Positions 51,901 to 60,417 of a stretch of 64,000 nt of DNA are shown here, piece after piece. Position 1 is the stretch's first letter. Every line of letters begins with the position of its first letter. The DNA is taken from positions 375,899-439,898 of the forward strand of contig NW_005179194.1 in NCBI RefSeq assembly GCF_000350225.1, given 5' to 3'. This stretch comes from Chondrus crispus. Taxonomy: Eukaryota > Rhodophyta > Florideophyceae > Gigartinales > Gigartinaceae. The position numbers and the translations under genes are program-made. The notes beneath the pieces are model-generated. The model did not search any database, was not told the origin of the DNA, and saw only the letters and a list, made by a program, of their open reading frames with translations.

Positions 51901-52357
51901 TAGAAGTGGCATTGGCGAACAGAACGTCTTCCATATGCTGGACTGGACGTCACATAAGCAACAAAGAGTCTCTCACTCCTCATACGGGGCAGAAATTCTC
52001 GCAGCAGCAACCGGGGACGATCGAGGTTACTATTTCAAGGTGGCGGTGAACACCCTGTTTCCGTCAAACCCCGTCAAGCACGAATTGAACGTAGACTCTA
52101 AAGCATTGTGGGACACTGTGACTACCCTACACGAGGGTCGTGAATACAGGCTACGCCAAACTGTGCAGAGAATCCGAAATAGCTTCGAGTCAAAGGAGCT
52201 CAATGTTGTCAGGTGGATCCCGGGAAAAGAGAACCTTTCAGATGCTCTCACAAAAAGGAATGCAACAATGTCCAAACGCCTCAACGTGTTGTGTGCATCT
52301 GGAATCATGACTGTGACGTTAGACTCTAAGAAGGCTTTGGACAAAGATGACTGGTAG
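48926..52357 (+). CDS. pol of copia element 2
   Basis: 1143 residues starting 5 bp after gag. Order: aspartic protease (IYDSGSPCC near residue 10), integrase core (ILMDFAFEEVRGSKRT, ITDAGTAF, NKTGRVERKIQTI), a spacer, RT (WVGAYETV, KARLCPHG, ADIKGAYLQSG, LPYGIVEAGRQW, then the catalytic region) and RNase H (SFSDASHPTNRDYG), ending LSDALTKRN. Integrase before RT places it in copia, but it is well diverged from element 1 and may be a distinct algal lineage. Confidence 0.88.
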   Translation: MTVDPNPIYDSGSPCCTAGTNSAARLCDLLEIDLTMHAPREEMVHGWGEQGLGAESFVGCWELTIFDHEQRPCTILFDLLPGNSSIIIGLDIGKYAIQNNIADSPFICFCRPHDSSPRTFSTYIAADPNKPRCNRIRVEIIPRLSNYITSLASSTLHNRIKRAPKLFAKRVHRLTHAPSEQIKGVCDDAGVLTQALETAIDNVGAACGICAQSGKPAPTNKISLTHVNERFNMEILMDFAFEEVRGSKRTILIITDAGTAFSEGTISRSKDMATVCSKLEFLWITRHGAPVALAADDEYNRRKLRTMLEMHGIIFKPRPARRHNKTGRVERKIQTIKEIIRRMDKELTSSSAEDIVARAIFMSNFFSGSRILSSFQLVRGYQPSVLGIPSTVVPKELLNAHVEQMATRALQRALKSNSSNHARKAAYSTGDIIWVWHSSTKGSEKNEWVRAQVICVHPYYLEASRIVNGGVSRGPPMKPAYEDVRLAPQSPLTQELMSCSLEQEIGTLSDEGEDVEMSDNAQHPTDVNALITTKQATSTGATADVGCDTVAGPEQQFMALDRTKIIKADTNEASMDIDRCADRVTGPTGEICELESHRPRVMEDIYDQIGTNQVTRKKLEFAPSWIVDEAFQKEHDSNWVGAYETVHESEVPADANVVSSHVVYKVKTDEEGRRTLKARLCPHGNEDDDKDSIRKDSSNAQLGIIRLMLSLVTFLAFSVKTADIKGAYLQSGPIQRNIYVRAPREWHYNELYSRGILWKLTKLPYGIVEAGRQWMIAAEEWMLTTGGLSRVFGISQLYVRRNEAGSIVLLVAKLSDDFLVAGKHGTIDEFIAKLKQRFVVGKVVDGPLYMFGGCEIYMEPDGSLELSMQKYWKRIRTIDLTRTRRKMQESNANAQEVIQFRSLAGTLLYLGNGVMPQASLVVSLMQQRLGKLKVAHLCEANQMVAELRKLDPRIMFRKIENPTDVSLCSFSDASHPTNRDYGQTGSFTGILSRSGIGEQNVFHMLDWTSHKQQRVSHSSYGAEILAAATGDDRGYYFKVAVNTLFPSNPVKHELNVDSKALWDTVTTLHEGREYRLRQTVQRIRNSFESKELNVVRWIPGKENLSDALTKRNATMSKRLNVLCASGIMTVTLDSKKALDKDDW

Positions 52358-52422
52358 CACCACAACTGTGTCCCCTGAAGGCGTTAGTCGCAATAGTGGC
52401 CAACTATCACGACTGGGGGGAG

Positions 52423-52839
52423 TGTCAACGTCGTTGATTGACGGCCCACGCATCCATGATTGGAAGAGCATCCATGCACGACTGGCAAACACAATTGCAT
52501 GTCATAATGCTCTAATTGGGCATCAAGGTAATGTCGTAATTGAACAAGCAAACACCCTGCGGGTGTGTGCCATCAACTAGCAAGCACGATGATAGCCGTC
52601 AGCAAGCCAAGCATACATGCACAGACGGAATTAGCAATTCCGCACGCAATTGATGCGAAAGTAGAATTGAGCTAGTGTTACGTGCAGTGAGGCGTTGGGG
52701 ATGTAGTTTATAAACGGAAAGCAACCTTCTCCTCCTCCTCTGAGGAGGAGGGAGCCGGCGAGTTGGTGCCGAATCTCTTGCCCGTGCGAGTGAGACATAT
52801 CCCTCCATACCTTTGTGTCCGTACGCAACGCGAATCACA
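52423..52839 (+). repeat. 3' LTR of copia element 2
   Basis: Same 417 bp as the 5' LTR with no difference noticed; preceded by a purine tract and followed by the ATAGG duplication. Confidence 0.93.
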
Positions 52840-52844
52840 ATAGG

Positions 52845-53191
52845 ACAGTAAAACGCATTCTTTCAGAATTGATAACTGTAAAGCCTATGTGCAGTATCGG
52901 TGTGGTTCTCAAAACGAGGGCTTCAATTGTGAAAACATCCCTGCTGGGGCCGGGATGAGAATGACACTTCAAAGATCAATGCTTGTGTTTGTTTTTTTCT
53001 TTTCTCATTAATTTTTATCCTGATGCAAAGACCCACACCGTTACGTGCACATCAGTTCACCGTCAGGAAAATTCTTGTTCGCCCTCTGATTCTCCGCGGT
53101 AGAGTCTTACGGCTCCTTTCCCCCCTGCCACCGTCTTGTTCGACTCAATTCATGCCGGCAAGAGACTGCCAGTCTTCATAGCAACGCCGCG
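52845..53191. other. Antiporter upstream region
   Basis: 347 bp of AT-rich leader between the copia target duplication and the antiporter ATG. No clear TATA box or element seen. Confidence 0.4.
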
Positions 53192-55042
53192 ATGGCTCGC
53201 GGTCGCTGGCCAATCTTTTTCCTTTGCATCACCTTATCCCTCATCCACTTCTTCCCTCCCTCAACCGCCCACCCCTATGAGCGCGCCGCCGCAACAGACC
53301 ATGGTCTCAAATTTTCTACCCCCATTTCGGTACATTTGCGATTACCGCTCTCCGAATCTTCTCAAAATCTCTCCCCACCCGCGGTTCCATTAGCGCCACC
53401 AACACAACCCGCCGCACACATCCCGTCTCGTCTGTTTGAACATTTTGACCTCGACAATGACGGCCTCCTGAGCGAGAAGGAAGTCGCCGCATTGCTCAAG
53501 CTTCTTTTCAAAAAGAAGAACGAAGAGGATGCTCTCAAACAGGCCGACCGCACCCCCGGCACTCACGACATCACCATTGACGGTGAAACCCTTTCCGTCG
53601 GCGCGGGCGAGTTCGATTTGCTTTTTAAGCAACTCTCCAATCTCAAGCAAACAAAAGACCCTTCTAAAGATCCTAGAATGACCTTGCAAGAAGACATTGT
53701 TTTTGTCAAAGATTTAGTTCTTGTCTTTCTTGCAGCTACCATCGGCGGCGTCATCGCTACCAACTTCAGACAACCCCCCCTAATCGGTTTTTTACTTGGT
53801 GGCATGACTATCGGTCCTGGTGGTTTTGGTGTAGTTACAGAGCTCGTCGAGGTTGAGACTCTCGCCTCTCTAGGAATTGCTTTTCTTCTCTTCTCCCTCG
53901 GCATCGAGTTTTCCATCACAGAACTGCAAGGCGTCCGTCGCGTCGTTGTCGTCGGCGGTATCACCAGCATGTTTGGGGTCGTTTTCGGAACCGGCTTCCT
54001 TTCCCTCGTTCTTGCACTCGTGAAGACGATTCCGGAGGCCGTCGCACTTGGGCTGGCCGTTTCGCTTTCATCTACTGCCGTTGTATTACAGTGCCTTCCA
54101 GGCGCAGGCCACGGCCACGGGTCTGGTTCAGCTCAAAATGGCCACGGGGAGGCGGGGGCAAGCGCGGAAGGCGGCGACGATAAGTACAAACACGATCCCA
54201 GCAGCCAAGCAGACTCGCAGAGTGTGTCGGGCCCGACGAAGTCGATGTCGATGCCGTTAAGTTTTGATGCTCCACGAAGCAGAAAGGTAATGCTAGGTTT
54301 GCTGGTGTTTCAAGATGTCATGATTGGGCTGATTTTGGCCTTGTTACCCACATTGCAGGGCTCTTTGGGACAGTTCGTGGAGGAGCTCCTCAGCGCGATG
54401 TTACGACTTGGATGCTTTGTAATGCTTAGCTTGATTTTGGCTGAGTTTGTACTTCCGTCGCTATCAGAACGGCTCGACGCCGCAAAGAGTCAGGAAGTCT
54501 TTACGATAGGATGCGTTGTCTTTTGCCTCGCTATGTCATATCTATCAGAAGAGATGGGCCTCGCTATCGAACTCGGGGCATTTACTGCAGGAATCATGCT
54601 TTCAGAATCGCGTCACAAGGCGAGAGTGGAGGACTGCATATCGAGCATTCGAAGTATATTCTCTGCCGTGTTCTTCATCTCTGTTGGGATGATGATCCAC
54701 TGGCGTTACTTTTATCAGAATTTCATGAAGATGGCCGTCTTGTTGGTTGTGATTTTACTAGTCAAGACTCTTGTAATGGGACTAGTAATTTGTGCATTGG
54801 GAGGCTTGCCAATGCGTCTTTCAATGGCATGTGGATCAGCAATCGCTCAGGCAGGGGAATTTACATTCGTCATTGCTTCAAAGGGCCAGGCCCTGCAACT
54901 GTTTTCCGCCTCAGAAGCGAGAATGATCAACGGGGCGACTGCATTGTCAATGCTTGCCACTCCATACATCATTCGGTACGCAAGAAAGTGGACGTCGCGC
55001 GGGAATGGAAGCCTACAACGCACGGAGCTTCAAGGCGTGTAG
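53192..55042 (+). CDS. KEA/CPA2-type K+/H+ antiporter with an EF-hand
   Basis: 616 residues, intronless. Residues 1-26 are a signal peptide (FFLCITLSLIHFFPPSTA). A canonical EF-hand loop DLDNDGLLSEKE occupies 86-97 with all acidic ligands, followed by a Lys-rich helix and a possible degenerate second hand (DGETLSVGAGEFD). From about 165 the CPA2 exchanger domain begins: PLIGFLLGGMTIGPGG, LGIAFLLFSLGIEFS, the F-Q-D motif (LLVFQDVMIG, about 371) that replaces the DD of electrogenic exchangers, and AIELGAFTAGIMLSES. A Gly/His/Ser-rich loop (about 305-360) interrupts the membrane region. No C-terminal KTN domain is present, unlike KEA1-3 and bacterial KefC. Family function is K+/H+ exchange in endomembranes; Ca2+ control through the EF-hand is inferred. 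Confidence 0.85.
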   Translation: MARGRWPIFFLCITLSLIHFFPPSTAHPYERAAATDHGLKFSTPISVHLRLPLSESSQNLSPPAVPLAPPTQPAAHIPSRLFEHFDLDNDGLLSEKEVAALLKLLFKKKNEEDALKQADRTPGTHDITIDGETLSVGAGEFDLLFKQLSNLKQTKDPSKDPRMTLQEDIVFVKDLVLVFLAATIGGVIATNFRQPPLIGFLLGGMTIGPGGFGVVTELVEVETLASLGIAFLLFSLGIEFSITELQGVRRVVVVGGITSMFGVVFGTGFLSLVLALVKTIPEAVALGLAVSLSSTAVVLQCLPGAGHGHGSGSAQNGHGEAGASAEGGDDKYKHDPSSQADSQSVSGPTKSMSMPLSFDAPRSRKVMLGLLVFQDVMIGLILALLPTLQGSLGQFVEELLSAMLRLGCFVMLSLILAEFVLPSLSERLDAAKSQEVFTIGCVVFCLAMSYLSEEMGLAIELGAFTAGIMLSESRHKARVEDCISSIRSIFSAVFFISVGMMIHWRYFYQNFMKMAVLLVVILLVKTLVMGLVICALGGLPMRLSMACGSAIAQAGEFTFVIASKGQALQLFSASEARMINGATALSMLATPYIIRYARKWTSRGNGSLQRTELQGV

Positions 55043-55222
55043 TATGCGATGCCATTCAGCGGACGGACTAGCAATTTGACTCCGAAGTGACCATAAAGTA
55101 TACTCGTGAGGCGTACAGCAATTGTGAAGCAGGCACGCGTCTCAAAAATTCTGACTAAAGGCACCCAAATACGCAAGCGTGAACTCACGGAGACGCGAAC
55201 ACTTTCTAAAAGGCAGCCTAAT
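55043..55222. other. 3' interval between the antiporter and NDUFS7 (convergent)
   Basis: 180 bp between the antiporter stop and the inferred last exon of the minus-strand NDUFS7 gene. No recognisable signal beyond AT-rich stretches. Confidence 0.4.
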
Positions 55223-56294
55223 CTATTGCTTCAGCCATGCATACATAGTATTTTGTCTCTTGATTTTCTTTTGTAGTTGCATAAGCCCGTCTGTAGCACG
55301 CACGGAGAGCAAACGCAAATCGTGATTGGATCAGCAGAGATGTTAGTGACCTCCTTCCCTCCCTGCTCCCCGCATGTCAAGAATTTGCAGTGGATCAAAA
55401 CGTACATCTAAAAGGGTGCGCGAGTGATGTGAGAAGGCAAAAACGGTCAAACGCACGCAATGAAGAGATATTGTTAGTCAAGGCCCTGAATGAAATATAG
55501 AATCATCGAGCTAGACCATACGGAGGGGCAACTTGTACAACGTACAGCAACGCTTCAGCAGTCGGAGGGCATCCTGGGACGTAAATATCGACTGGAACAA
55601 TTCGATCACAGCCGCGCACGACTGAATACGAGTAGTGATAATAACCCCCTCCATTTGCACAGGAACCCATGGAGATAACCCAACGCGGTTCGGGCATCTG
55701 ATCGTAGACTTTTCGCAGAGCCGGGGCCATTTTGTTGGTGAGTGTGCCAGCAACGATCATGCAATCCGATTGACGCGGGGATGGGCGGAAAAGAAAACCG
55801 AAGCGGTCTAGGTCGTAACGCGAAGCACCGGCCTGCATCATCTCAACTGCGCAGCACGCGAGCCCGAAAGTCATTGGCCATAACGAGTTGTTTCGAGCCC
55901 AATTCACAAGATCATCAAGTTTAGTCACGACATACTCCGCGCGATTTGAAGGCTGCATGCCCTTCAAGTGGGCAACTTTGCTGTCTCGGGCGGAGCTTGA
56001 ATGAACAGTACGCAAGTGGACCAGAGATGTTGGAACAACTGTCGTACTTAAGGCTGAAGTTTTCGTTGGATCCATCGCATTGTGCAATCCAGAATTCTAA
56101 CGCGTTTTGCAATGTTCGATAGTTTGATTTCCATACGTGAACATCGAAAAACGTTAGAATTCGGAAACTTGTGAAGAGACGGCAGAAGCGTAAGGCATAC
56201 GGCACGCAGCGCAGGGCCAGAAACTTACCCTCAGTTGGAACGTCCGCACCGCGCGGGAGGCCGCATTAACGAGTACTTTAGATGATCGAGCCAT
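55223..56294 (-). CDS. NDUFS7: Complex I subunit NDUFS7 (NuoB/PSST), three exons
   Basis: Exon 1 56294-56229 encodes [20 protein letters not shown].., a mitochondrial presequence. Intron 1 is 56228-56097 (GTAAGT...TAG, 132 bp, phase 0). Exon 2 is 56096 to about 55542. Exon 3, about 55288-55223, encodes [20 protein letters not shown] and a stop, matching the family C-terminus. About 228 residues in all. Exon 2 holds the N2 cluster ligands: tandem Cys in [19 protein letters not shown] and [14 protein letters not shown]. The subunit passes electrons from the last iron-sulphur cluster to ubiquinone. The exon 2/3 junction does not fit GT-AG in the right phase (see findings). Reading exon 2 on into the intron gives a false C-terminus ending at 55503. 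The CC, GSC and PGC motifs make the identity secure. Confidence 0.88.
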
Positions 56295-56831
56295 TGCTGC
56301 TCTCGGTCACTGCACCTGAATTGCCAAAGAAGCTGCAGAAAAAGATGCTTAGTGATGAGGGAGGTCAATATCTGCAGCGCAAGTCTGCTGTTATGAAGGA
56401 AGAAATGCTGCAGGCCACAGACATTAGTGTGGCGGTCTTGGTTTGCTGGGCATAAAGAAACCTCCAATTTTTAAAGAAGATACACACTCAAGAATTGACC
56501 AACGACTAGCCTCCATCCTGAACCATCCTGATCGAAAGATTTACAAACGTGGAGTAGGATACCTATCCAATCCGCTTCCGAGTTCGTAACACTCGAAGGT
56601 TCGGTACATGCAGATTCCTGTGAGATTCTCGCTCGGTTGCACATCATCCAACCTACCTGTCTAATCGCCCCACGACTAGTTGAAGGACATTCTTCGTCTA
56701 CAGATCTCTCGAATAGGCAACCTGTGCATCGCATGTATACTGGAGAACAAACCAGACACAGTAGCAAAGAGAAGCAATCCTCTTTGCTTCTTGCTCGCTG
56801 CGCTTTGTAAGTACCCACGAACTCGTCCACA
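56295..56831. promoter_or_regulatory. Divergent promoter region of NDUFS7 and COQ5
   Basis: 537 bp between the start codons of two oppositely oriented genes for complex I and ubiquinone synthesis. No consensus motif was identified; small open frames here have no support. Confidence 0.45.
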
Positions 56832-57725
56832 ATGCTTTCCTCGTGCCGAGCACTACGGCAGAACTCGAGAATAGCACTTCGCATGCTTCGACAAGGTGCT
56901 CTGGCAACTCGAAACTGTTCTGCAAAAGCCGCAAATGGTCACTCATCGCACGGGTCTCCGGATAAAGAGAAAGGTTCAGGCGAAACTCATTTCGGTTTCT
57001 CGAGAGTCCCGATGTCTGAAAAACAAGGTTTAGTAGGCCGAGTTTTCGGCTCAGTTGCCCCCTCTTACGATGTCATGAACGACGCCATGTCCCTTGGAGT
57101 GCATCGTTTATGGAAATCAGCTTTCGTTGCTGATATGGCACCAACTCGTGGAATGCGTATCCTTGATTGCGCAGGTGGCACCGCGGACATCGCATTTCGT
57201 GTTGCAGCCAGAACAGGTGGAACCGCACCGGTAGTTGTGGCAGACATCAATCCCAAAATGCTTGAGGTCGGTCAAAAAAGGGCCCGCGAGGCAAGCATAG
57301 GTGAAAAGGCTGTTCGATTTGTCGAAGCCAATGCAGAAAGTTTGCCGTTTCCGGATGGCGAGTTTGATGTTTACGCAATCTCATTTGGTATGAGAAACGT
57401 CCCACAAGTTGACAGGGCCCTTGCAGAGGCCTTTAGGGTCCTTAAGAAAGGAGGTAGGTTTATGATGTTGGAATTTGCAAAGGTGGATAACCCACCGGCT
57501 GCGGCATTTTACGATGCCTACTCATTTAAAGTCATTCCGGCCATCGGAAAATACATTGCTGGTGATGAGGCAGCCTACCGATATTTGGTTGAAAGCATTC
57601 GTCAATTTCCAGCTCAAGACGAGTTTGTGTCTATGATGAAGGACGCTGGTTTCGTCAATAACACAGTCACGGACTACTCACTGGGAATCACTGCAACGTA
57701 TTCAGGTTTCAAACCCGCATCATGA
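56832..57725 (+). CDS. COQ5: COQ5/UbiE C-methyltransferase of ubiquinone synthesis
   Basis: 297 residues, intronless. It methylates 2-methoxy-6-polyprenyl-1,4-benzoquinol using S-adenosylmethionine in the mitochondrial matrix, as part of the CoQ synthome. The first 35 residues are a basic presequence (MLSSCRALRQNSRIALRMLR). THFGFSRVPMSEKQGLVGRV and VAPSYDVMNDAMSLGVHRLWK are the family signature. LDCAGGTADIAFR is SAM motif I, and ISFGMRNVPQVDRALAEAFRVLKKGGRFMMLEF covers motifs II and III. SLGITATYSGFKP is the usual C-terminus. The plastid homologue MenG is possible in an alga, but the presequence and wording favour COQ5. Its stop is 33 bp from that of the convergent RbfA-like gene. Confidence 0.92.
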   Translation: MLSSCRALRQNSRIALRMLRQGALATRNCSAKAANGHSSHGSPDKEKGSGETHFGFSRVPMSEKQGLVGRVFGSVAPSYDVMNDAMSLGVHRLWKSAFVADMAPTRGMRILDCAGGTADIAFRVAARTGGTAPVVVADINPKMLEVGQKRAREASIGEKAVRFVEANAESLPFPDGEFDVYAISFGMRNVPQVDRALAEAFRVLKKGGRFMMLEFAKVDNPPAAAFYDAYSFKVIPAIGKYIAGDEAAYRYLVESIRQFPAQDEFVSMMKDAGFVNNTVTDYSLGITATYSGFKPAS

Positions 57726-57758
57726 CTCTTCTCAGCAGAGCAACAGTGATTTAGTCAT

Positions 57759-58895
57759 TTACTCCCCGACTTCACTTTCTTCGGCGGTATGAACTTTCAT
57801 TTCACGTTCAGCCGCAATCTTATCGAAGAGGATATCAAGTTTGCTTTCTGCAGGTGTAACGCGGCTGGTCTTATTGATGGTCGCTTCCTCAAAGTATACC
57901 CTTGGTACGTACTTTGTTTTAAGGTTTTGGGCCAAGGCTGCTCTCAAAGAACTAGCCGATTTCGCATTTATCTTTCGCCACCATGACGAAGGTCTACGGG
58001 CCTGACTGTCAATAGTGTAAAATAGGGTTAGGTTCTTCATATTGGGAGAAAGCAAGAGTCGCTCAATATTCGCTCCCGCCTTGTACCAAGTAGAGTCCGC
58101 TTTGCATAGGACTTGCTCCGCAACTCTCTCCATCTCTCGCTCCATGCTCATCACTCGTCGCTCATATCCTGGTCGTTTGTGGTTCACCGGCTGTTGAAAT
58201 GTTTGTGCAACCCCAGGGGGTATTTGCTTGCCACCTCTATGGACCGGAATTTCTCGTTCCATGAATGCGTGTTGCAATAAATTTGGTCCATCCACTGCGA
58301 CTTTCCCATCTTCTTTGATCGGTTCAGATGCCACTCGACGGTTCAAAGTGTGCCACTGTCCCTCTGGCCTCTCCTCGTCGCAGTAATCCACAGCGCAGTC
58401 AGGACTCATAGCATGTGATCCCTTTTCGTCACGCTTGGTAAAACTGTAGCAATTATCGGCACTAGAAGTGAACTTCCCGGGCTCTTCGTCCGGCTTTTTT
58501 CTCGTGGTTCGTGTTTTTCTCCGTATTTGTTCTCCATCATCACAAAAGAGACTATCTTCATCAAAGAGATTTTCTTCATCATGATCCAGTCCAAAGCGAC
58601 GCTCAAACTCGGCCCAGTCGAAATCTTTGCTATAATCGATAGTCGGGTCCAGTGTAAAACTTTGTTCGCCGGAGGCAGGAATGAAAACCTCGCGCACTAG
58701 ATCATCATGTGATGCCTTTAGTACGCGAGCGAATTCTGGGTCATCACATTCTGGTGGTAAGTTTGTACAATAACTACGATTGAGCCGCTGCAAGACATGT
58801 AACCTCCAGACCTGGTCCAGTTTCTTCTCGGAGGTAGATGTCCGATATACCAATGCCGTCCGGCTGGCCACTGCTAGCCCTCTTTGTCGAAACAT
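57759..58895 (-). CDS. Organellar ribosome-binding factor A (RbfA)-like protein
   Basis: 378 residues, intronless. The C-terminal 120 residues resemble RbfA: ERVAEQVLCKADSTWYKAG (first helix), NMKNLTLFYTIDSQ (beta strands), a helix of alternating Ala/Lys (SASSLRAALAQNLKTKYVPRVYFEEA, shown by LKTKYVPRVYFEE) and a final helix KLDILFDKIAAE. RbfA folds as a KH domain and matures the small ribosomal subunit RNA. The long N-terminus is acidic and unconserved, and starts with a presequence-like MFRQRGLAVASRTALVYRTS, suggesting mitochondria. The family call rests on the C-terminal pattern only. It is convergent with COQ5. Confidence 0.6.
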   Translation of the reverse strand: MFRQRGLAVASRTALVYRTSTSEKKLDQVWRLHVLQRLNRSYCTNLPPECDDPEFARVLKASHDDLVREVFIPASGEQSFTLDPTIDYSKDFDWAEFERRFGLDHDEENLFDEDSLFCDDGEQIRRKTRTTRKKPDEEPGKFTSSADNCYSFTKRDEKGSHAMSPDCAVDYCDEERPEGQWHTLNRRVASEPIKEDGKVAVDGPNLLQHAFMEREIPVHRGGKQIPPGVAQTFQQPVNHKRPGYERRVMSMEREMERVAEQVLCKADSTWYKAGANIERLLLSPNMKNLTLFYTIDSQARRPSSWWRKINAKSASSLRAALAQNLKTKYVPRVYFEEATINKTSRVTPAESKLDILFDKIAAEREMKVHTAEESEVGE

Positions 58896-59595
58896 GAGCT
58901 TGCTTTGGTAGCCCGCACCGTGCTATGTCCAGGCTAATACCGTCGTGAGCCTAATGGCTCCCAGACCAAATGATTCTCGCCTGTGGTGTCCAAAACTCTG
59001 GGTATCGAGGCTCGCAAAAGGTCCTACTTTGCTATTTATGCGATGCCCGCACGTTGCACACGTGTTACACATCATTTAGAGTCCACGTGTCACGCGAGAT
59101 CAGCGAACTTCGTACAGTATCTACACTTTTTGGCTCTTGAGAGCCAAAAAGTGTAGATACGAAGTTGAGATCAACAGGTAGGGAAGTCATCGACACGTGT
59201 GTACCGCAATTAAGCCGCTCCTCCTACATCCTCCCAACATTCCGTTCTCTATTCCAGGCCTTTACAGTATTCCAGGCCATCCCTGCCACGAATGGTCATG
59301 GATATCATCTCCTAAATTTCTCCTCTCAACCGTGAAAACCGAATCCTATTGCGTTTACTTTCTATCTCTATCTCTACACATCTCCAGGTCTCTAGTTGCA
59401 AGTCTGGCTGCCTTGCGACCCTCACAAACAAAAAAGTAAGAGCATTCTGTCTGTCCACCTCGGCCACTTTTGCATTGAGTCTTTCTCTCATGTTATGAAC
59501 ATTCCATCAACGCACAACTAACCCATCAGAATCCTAGACAGTTGCTCTCACAAATATCAATTTATCAATATTCTGGTGGGGCTTGAGCATGCATC
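58896..59595. other. Interval between the RbfA-like gene and the lumen-protein gene
   Basis: 700 bp shared upstream region of two divergent genes. It contains the perfect hairpin at 59117-59160. A GTAAG donor-like site at 59436 and a CTAAC...AG pair ending at 59541 could delimit a 106-bp 5'-UTR intron of the downstream gene (weak). Confidence 0.4.
59117..59160. repeat. 44-bp near-perfect palindrome
   Basis: Arms 59117-59137 and 59140-59160 are exact 21-bp reverse complements around TG, with a further AACTTC/GAAGTT pair just outside. It lies between divergent genes, so it could be a regulatory cruciform, a small-RNA hairpin or a transposon scar. Confidence 0.85.
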
Positions 59596-60417
59596 ATGGG
59601 CTGGAACAACAGTGCATTCGTGAACATGAGCGCAGCGCCCATCTCTCGACGCTCAGCAATACGTCTCGCCGGCTTTTCTGTCGCCGCAATTTGTCTTCCG
59701 CGCCCTTCGTATGCACTCAAGCCCGGGAAACCAAGTAAAGAAAAGCTGCTGGGATCTCTTCGCGAAGAAAAAACTCCTGAAGAAATAGAGGAGGAGCGAG
59801 CGCGGGTCGCAGAAGAGAAACGTGTCCGACTCGAAAAGCAACGCGAATTGCAGGCCGCTGCAGAACGGAAGAGAGCTGGTATTGGGCAGCCCACCGAAGC
59901 TGAAGTCGAAATCGAGAGTAACCTTCGCGGACAATACTATTTTCCCACGGCACGAAAGCGCTACTTACCCCGCGTGAAGCTGGCATGGGATGCACTTCCC
60001 GACGCCGAGCAAGCGGTACGGAACAACGAGTGGAGCGAAGTTGCAGAAATTGAGAAGGAAGAACTTCGTGATGCACTTCTTCCCATGCGCTTGTACACGA
60101 GCTCTCTAGGTGGAGGGGGACTCAGTATCAGCGCTAAATTCCTGGAGAAAATGAACTCACAAGCGGATGCTTACGAAGGAGCTCTGAAGAAATTGACAAA
60201 AGCAGTCAAGAAGAAGGAACCATCGGCTGCACTCGAAACGCTATCTGTCATGAAAACCGCAATTTCCCAGTTTCGACAAGCCGGTAAATTAGAAGCCGAT
60301 GACTTCGGAATAGGTGAAATCCCAAAGGATTCCCGAGTCGGTTCCGGTTTTGGGAACAACAACACCGCATTATACCGTAGAAACAGAAGCGTCCAACGAG
60401 AGGTGACAGGGGGATAA
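59596..60417 (+). CDS. Probable thylakoid-lumen protein, PsbQ-like four-helix family, Tat signal
   Basis: 273 residues. Residues 17-41 are a twin-arginine signal (SRRSAIRLAGFSVAAICLPRPSYA) with an A-x-A-like SYA cleavage site. A charged coiled-coil stretch (TPEEIEEERARVAEEKRVRLEKQRELQ) follows. From about 110 the text YYFPTARKRYLPRVKLAWDAL, NNEWSEVAEIEKEELRDALLPMRLY and LKKLTKAVKKKEPSAALETL suggests a helical bundle of the PsbQ/PsbQ' type. Members bind the lumenal face of photosystem II. Only about 16 residues precede the twin arginines, so a plastid transit peptide is missing at this start; an upstream exon is likely, since an in-frame stop precedes this ATG. The identity as PsbQ' itself is uncertain: the mature part is longer than the 20-kDa protein. 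Confidence 0.5.
   Translation: MGWNNSAFVNMSAAPISRRSAIRLAGFSVAAICLPRPSYALKPGKPSKEKLLGSLREEKTPEEIEEERARVAEEKRVRLEKQRELQAAAERKRAGIGQPTEAEVEIESNLRGQYYFPTARKRYLPRVKLAWDALPDAEQAVRNNEWSEVAEIEKEELRDALLPMRLYTSSLGGGGLSISAKFLEKMNSQADAYEGALKKLTKAVKKKEPSAALETLSVMKTAISQFRQAGKLEADDFGIGEIPKDSRVGSGFGNNNTALYRRNRSVQREVTGG

Larger units (their letters stand above)
47259..52839 (+). mobile_element. Very young Ty1/copia element (family 2), looks whole
   Basis: 417-bp LTRs at 47259-47675 and 52423-52839 show no difference by eye and are flanked by the 5-bp duplication ATAGG (47254-47258 and 52840-52844). Between them: primer site, gag with zinc knuckle, a separate pol frame (protease, integrase, RT, RNase H) and a polypurine tract (GGGGGGAG, 52415-52422). 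It sits between IDH and the antiporter. LTR identity implies a very recent insertion. It differs from copia element 1 in sequence, in having gag and pol as separate frames, and in its very short leader. Confidence 0.95.

Noticed and set aside
55503-55541. NDUFS7 C-terminus as read straight through (ending VAPPYGLAR)
   Set aside because: The family C-terminus is found downstream as a separate exon, so this extension is intron sequence.
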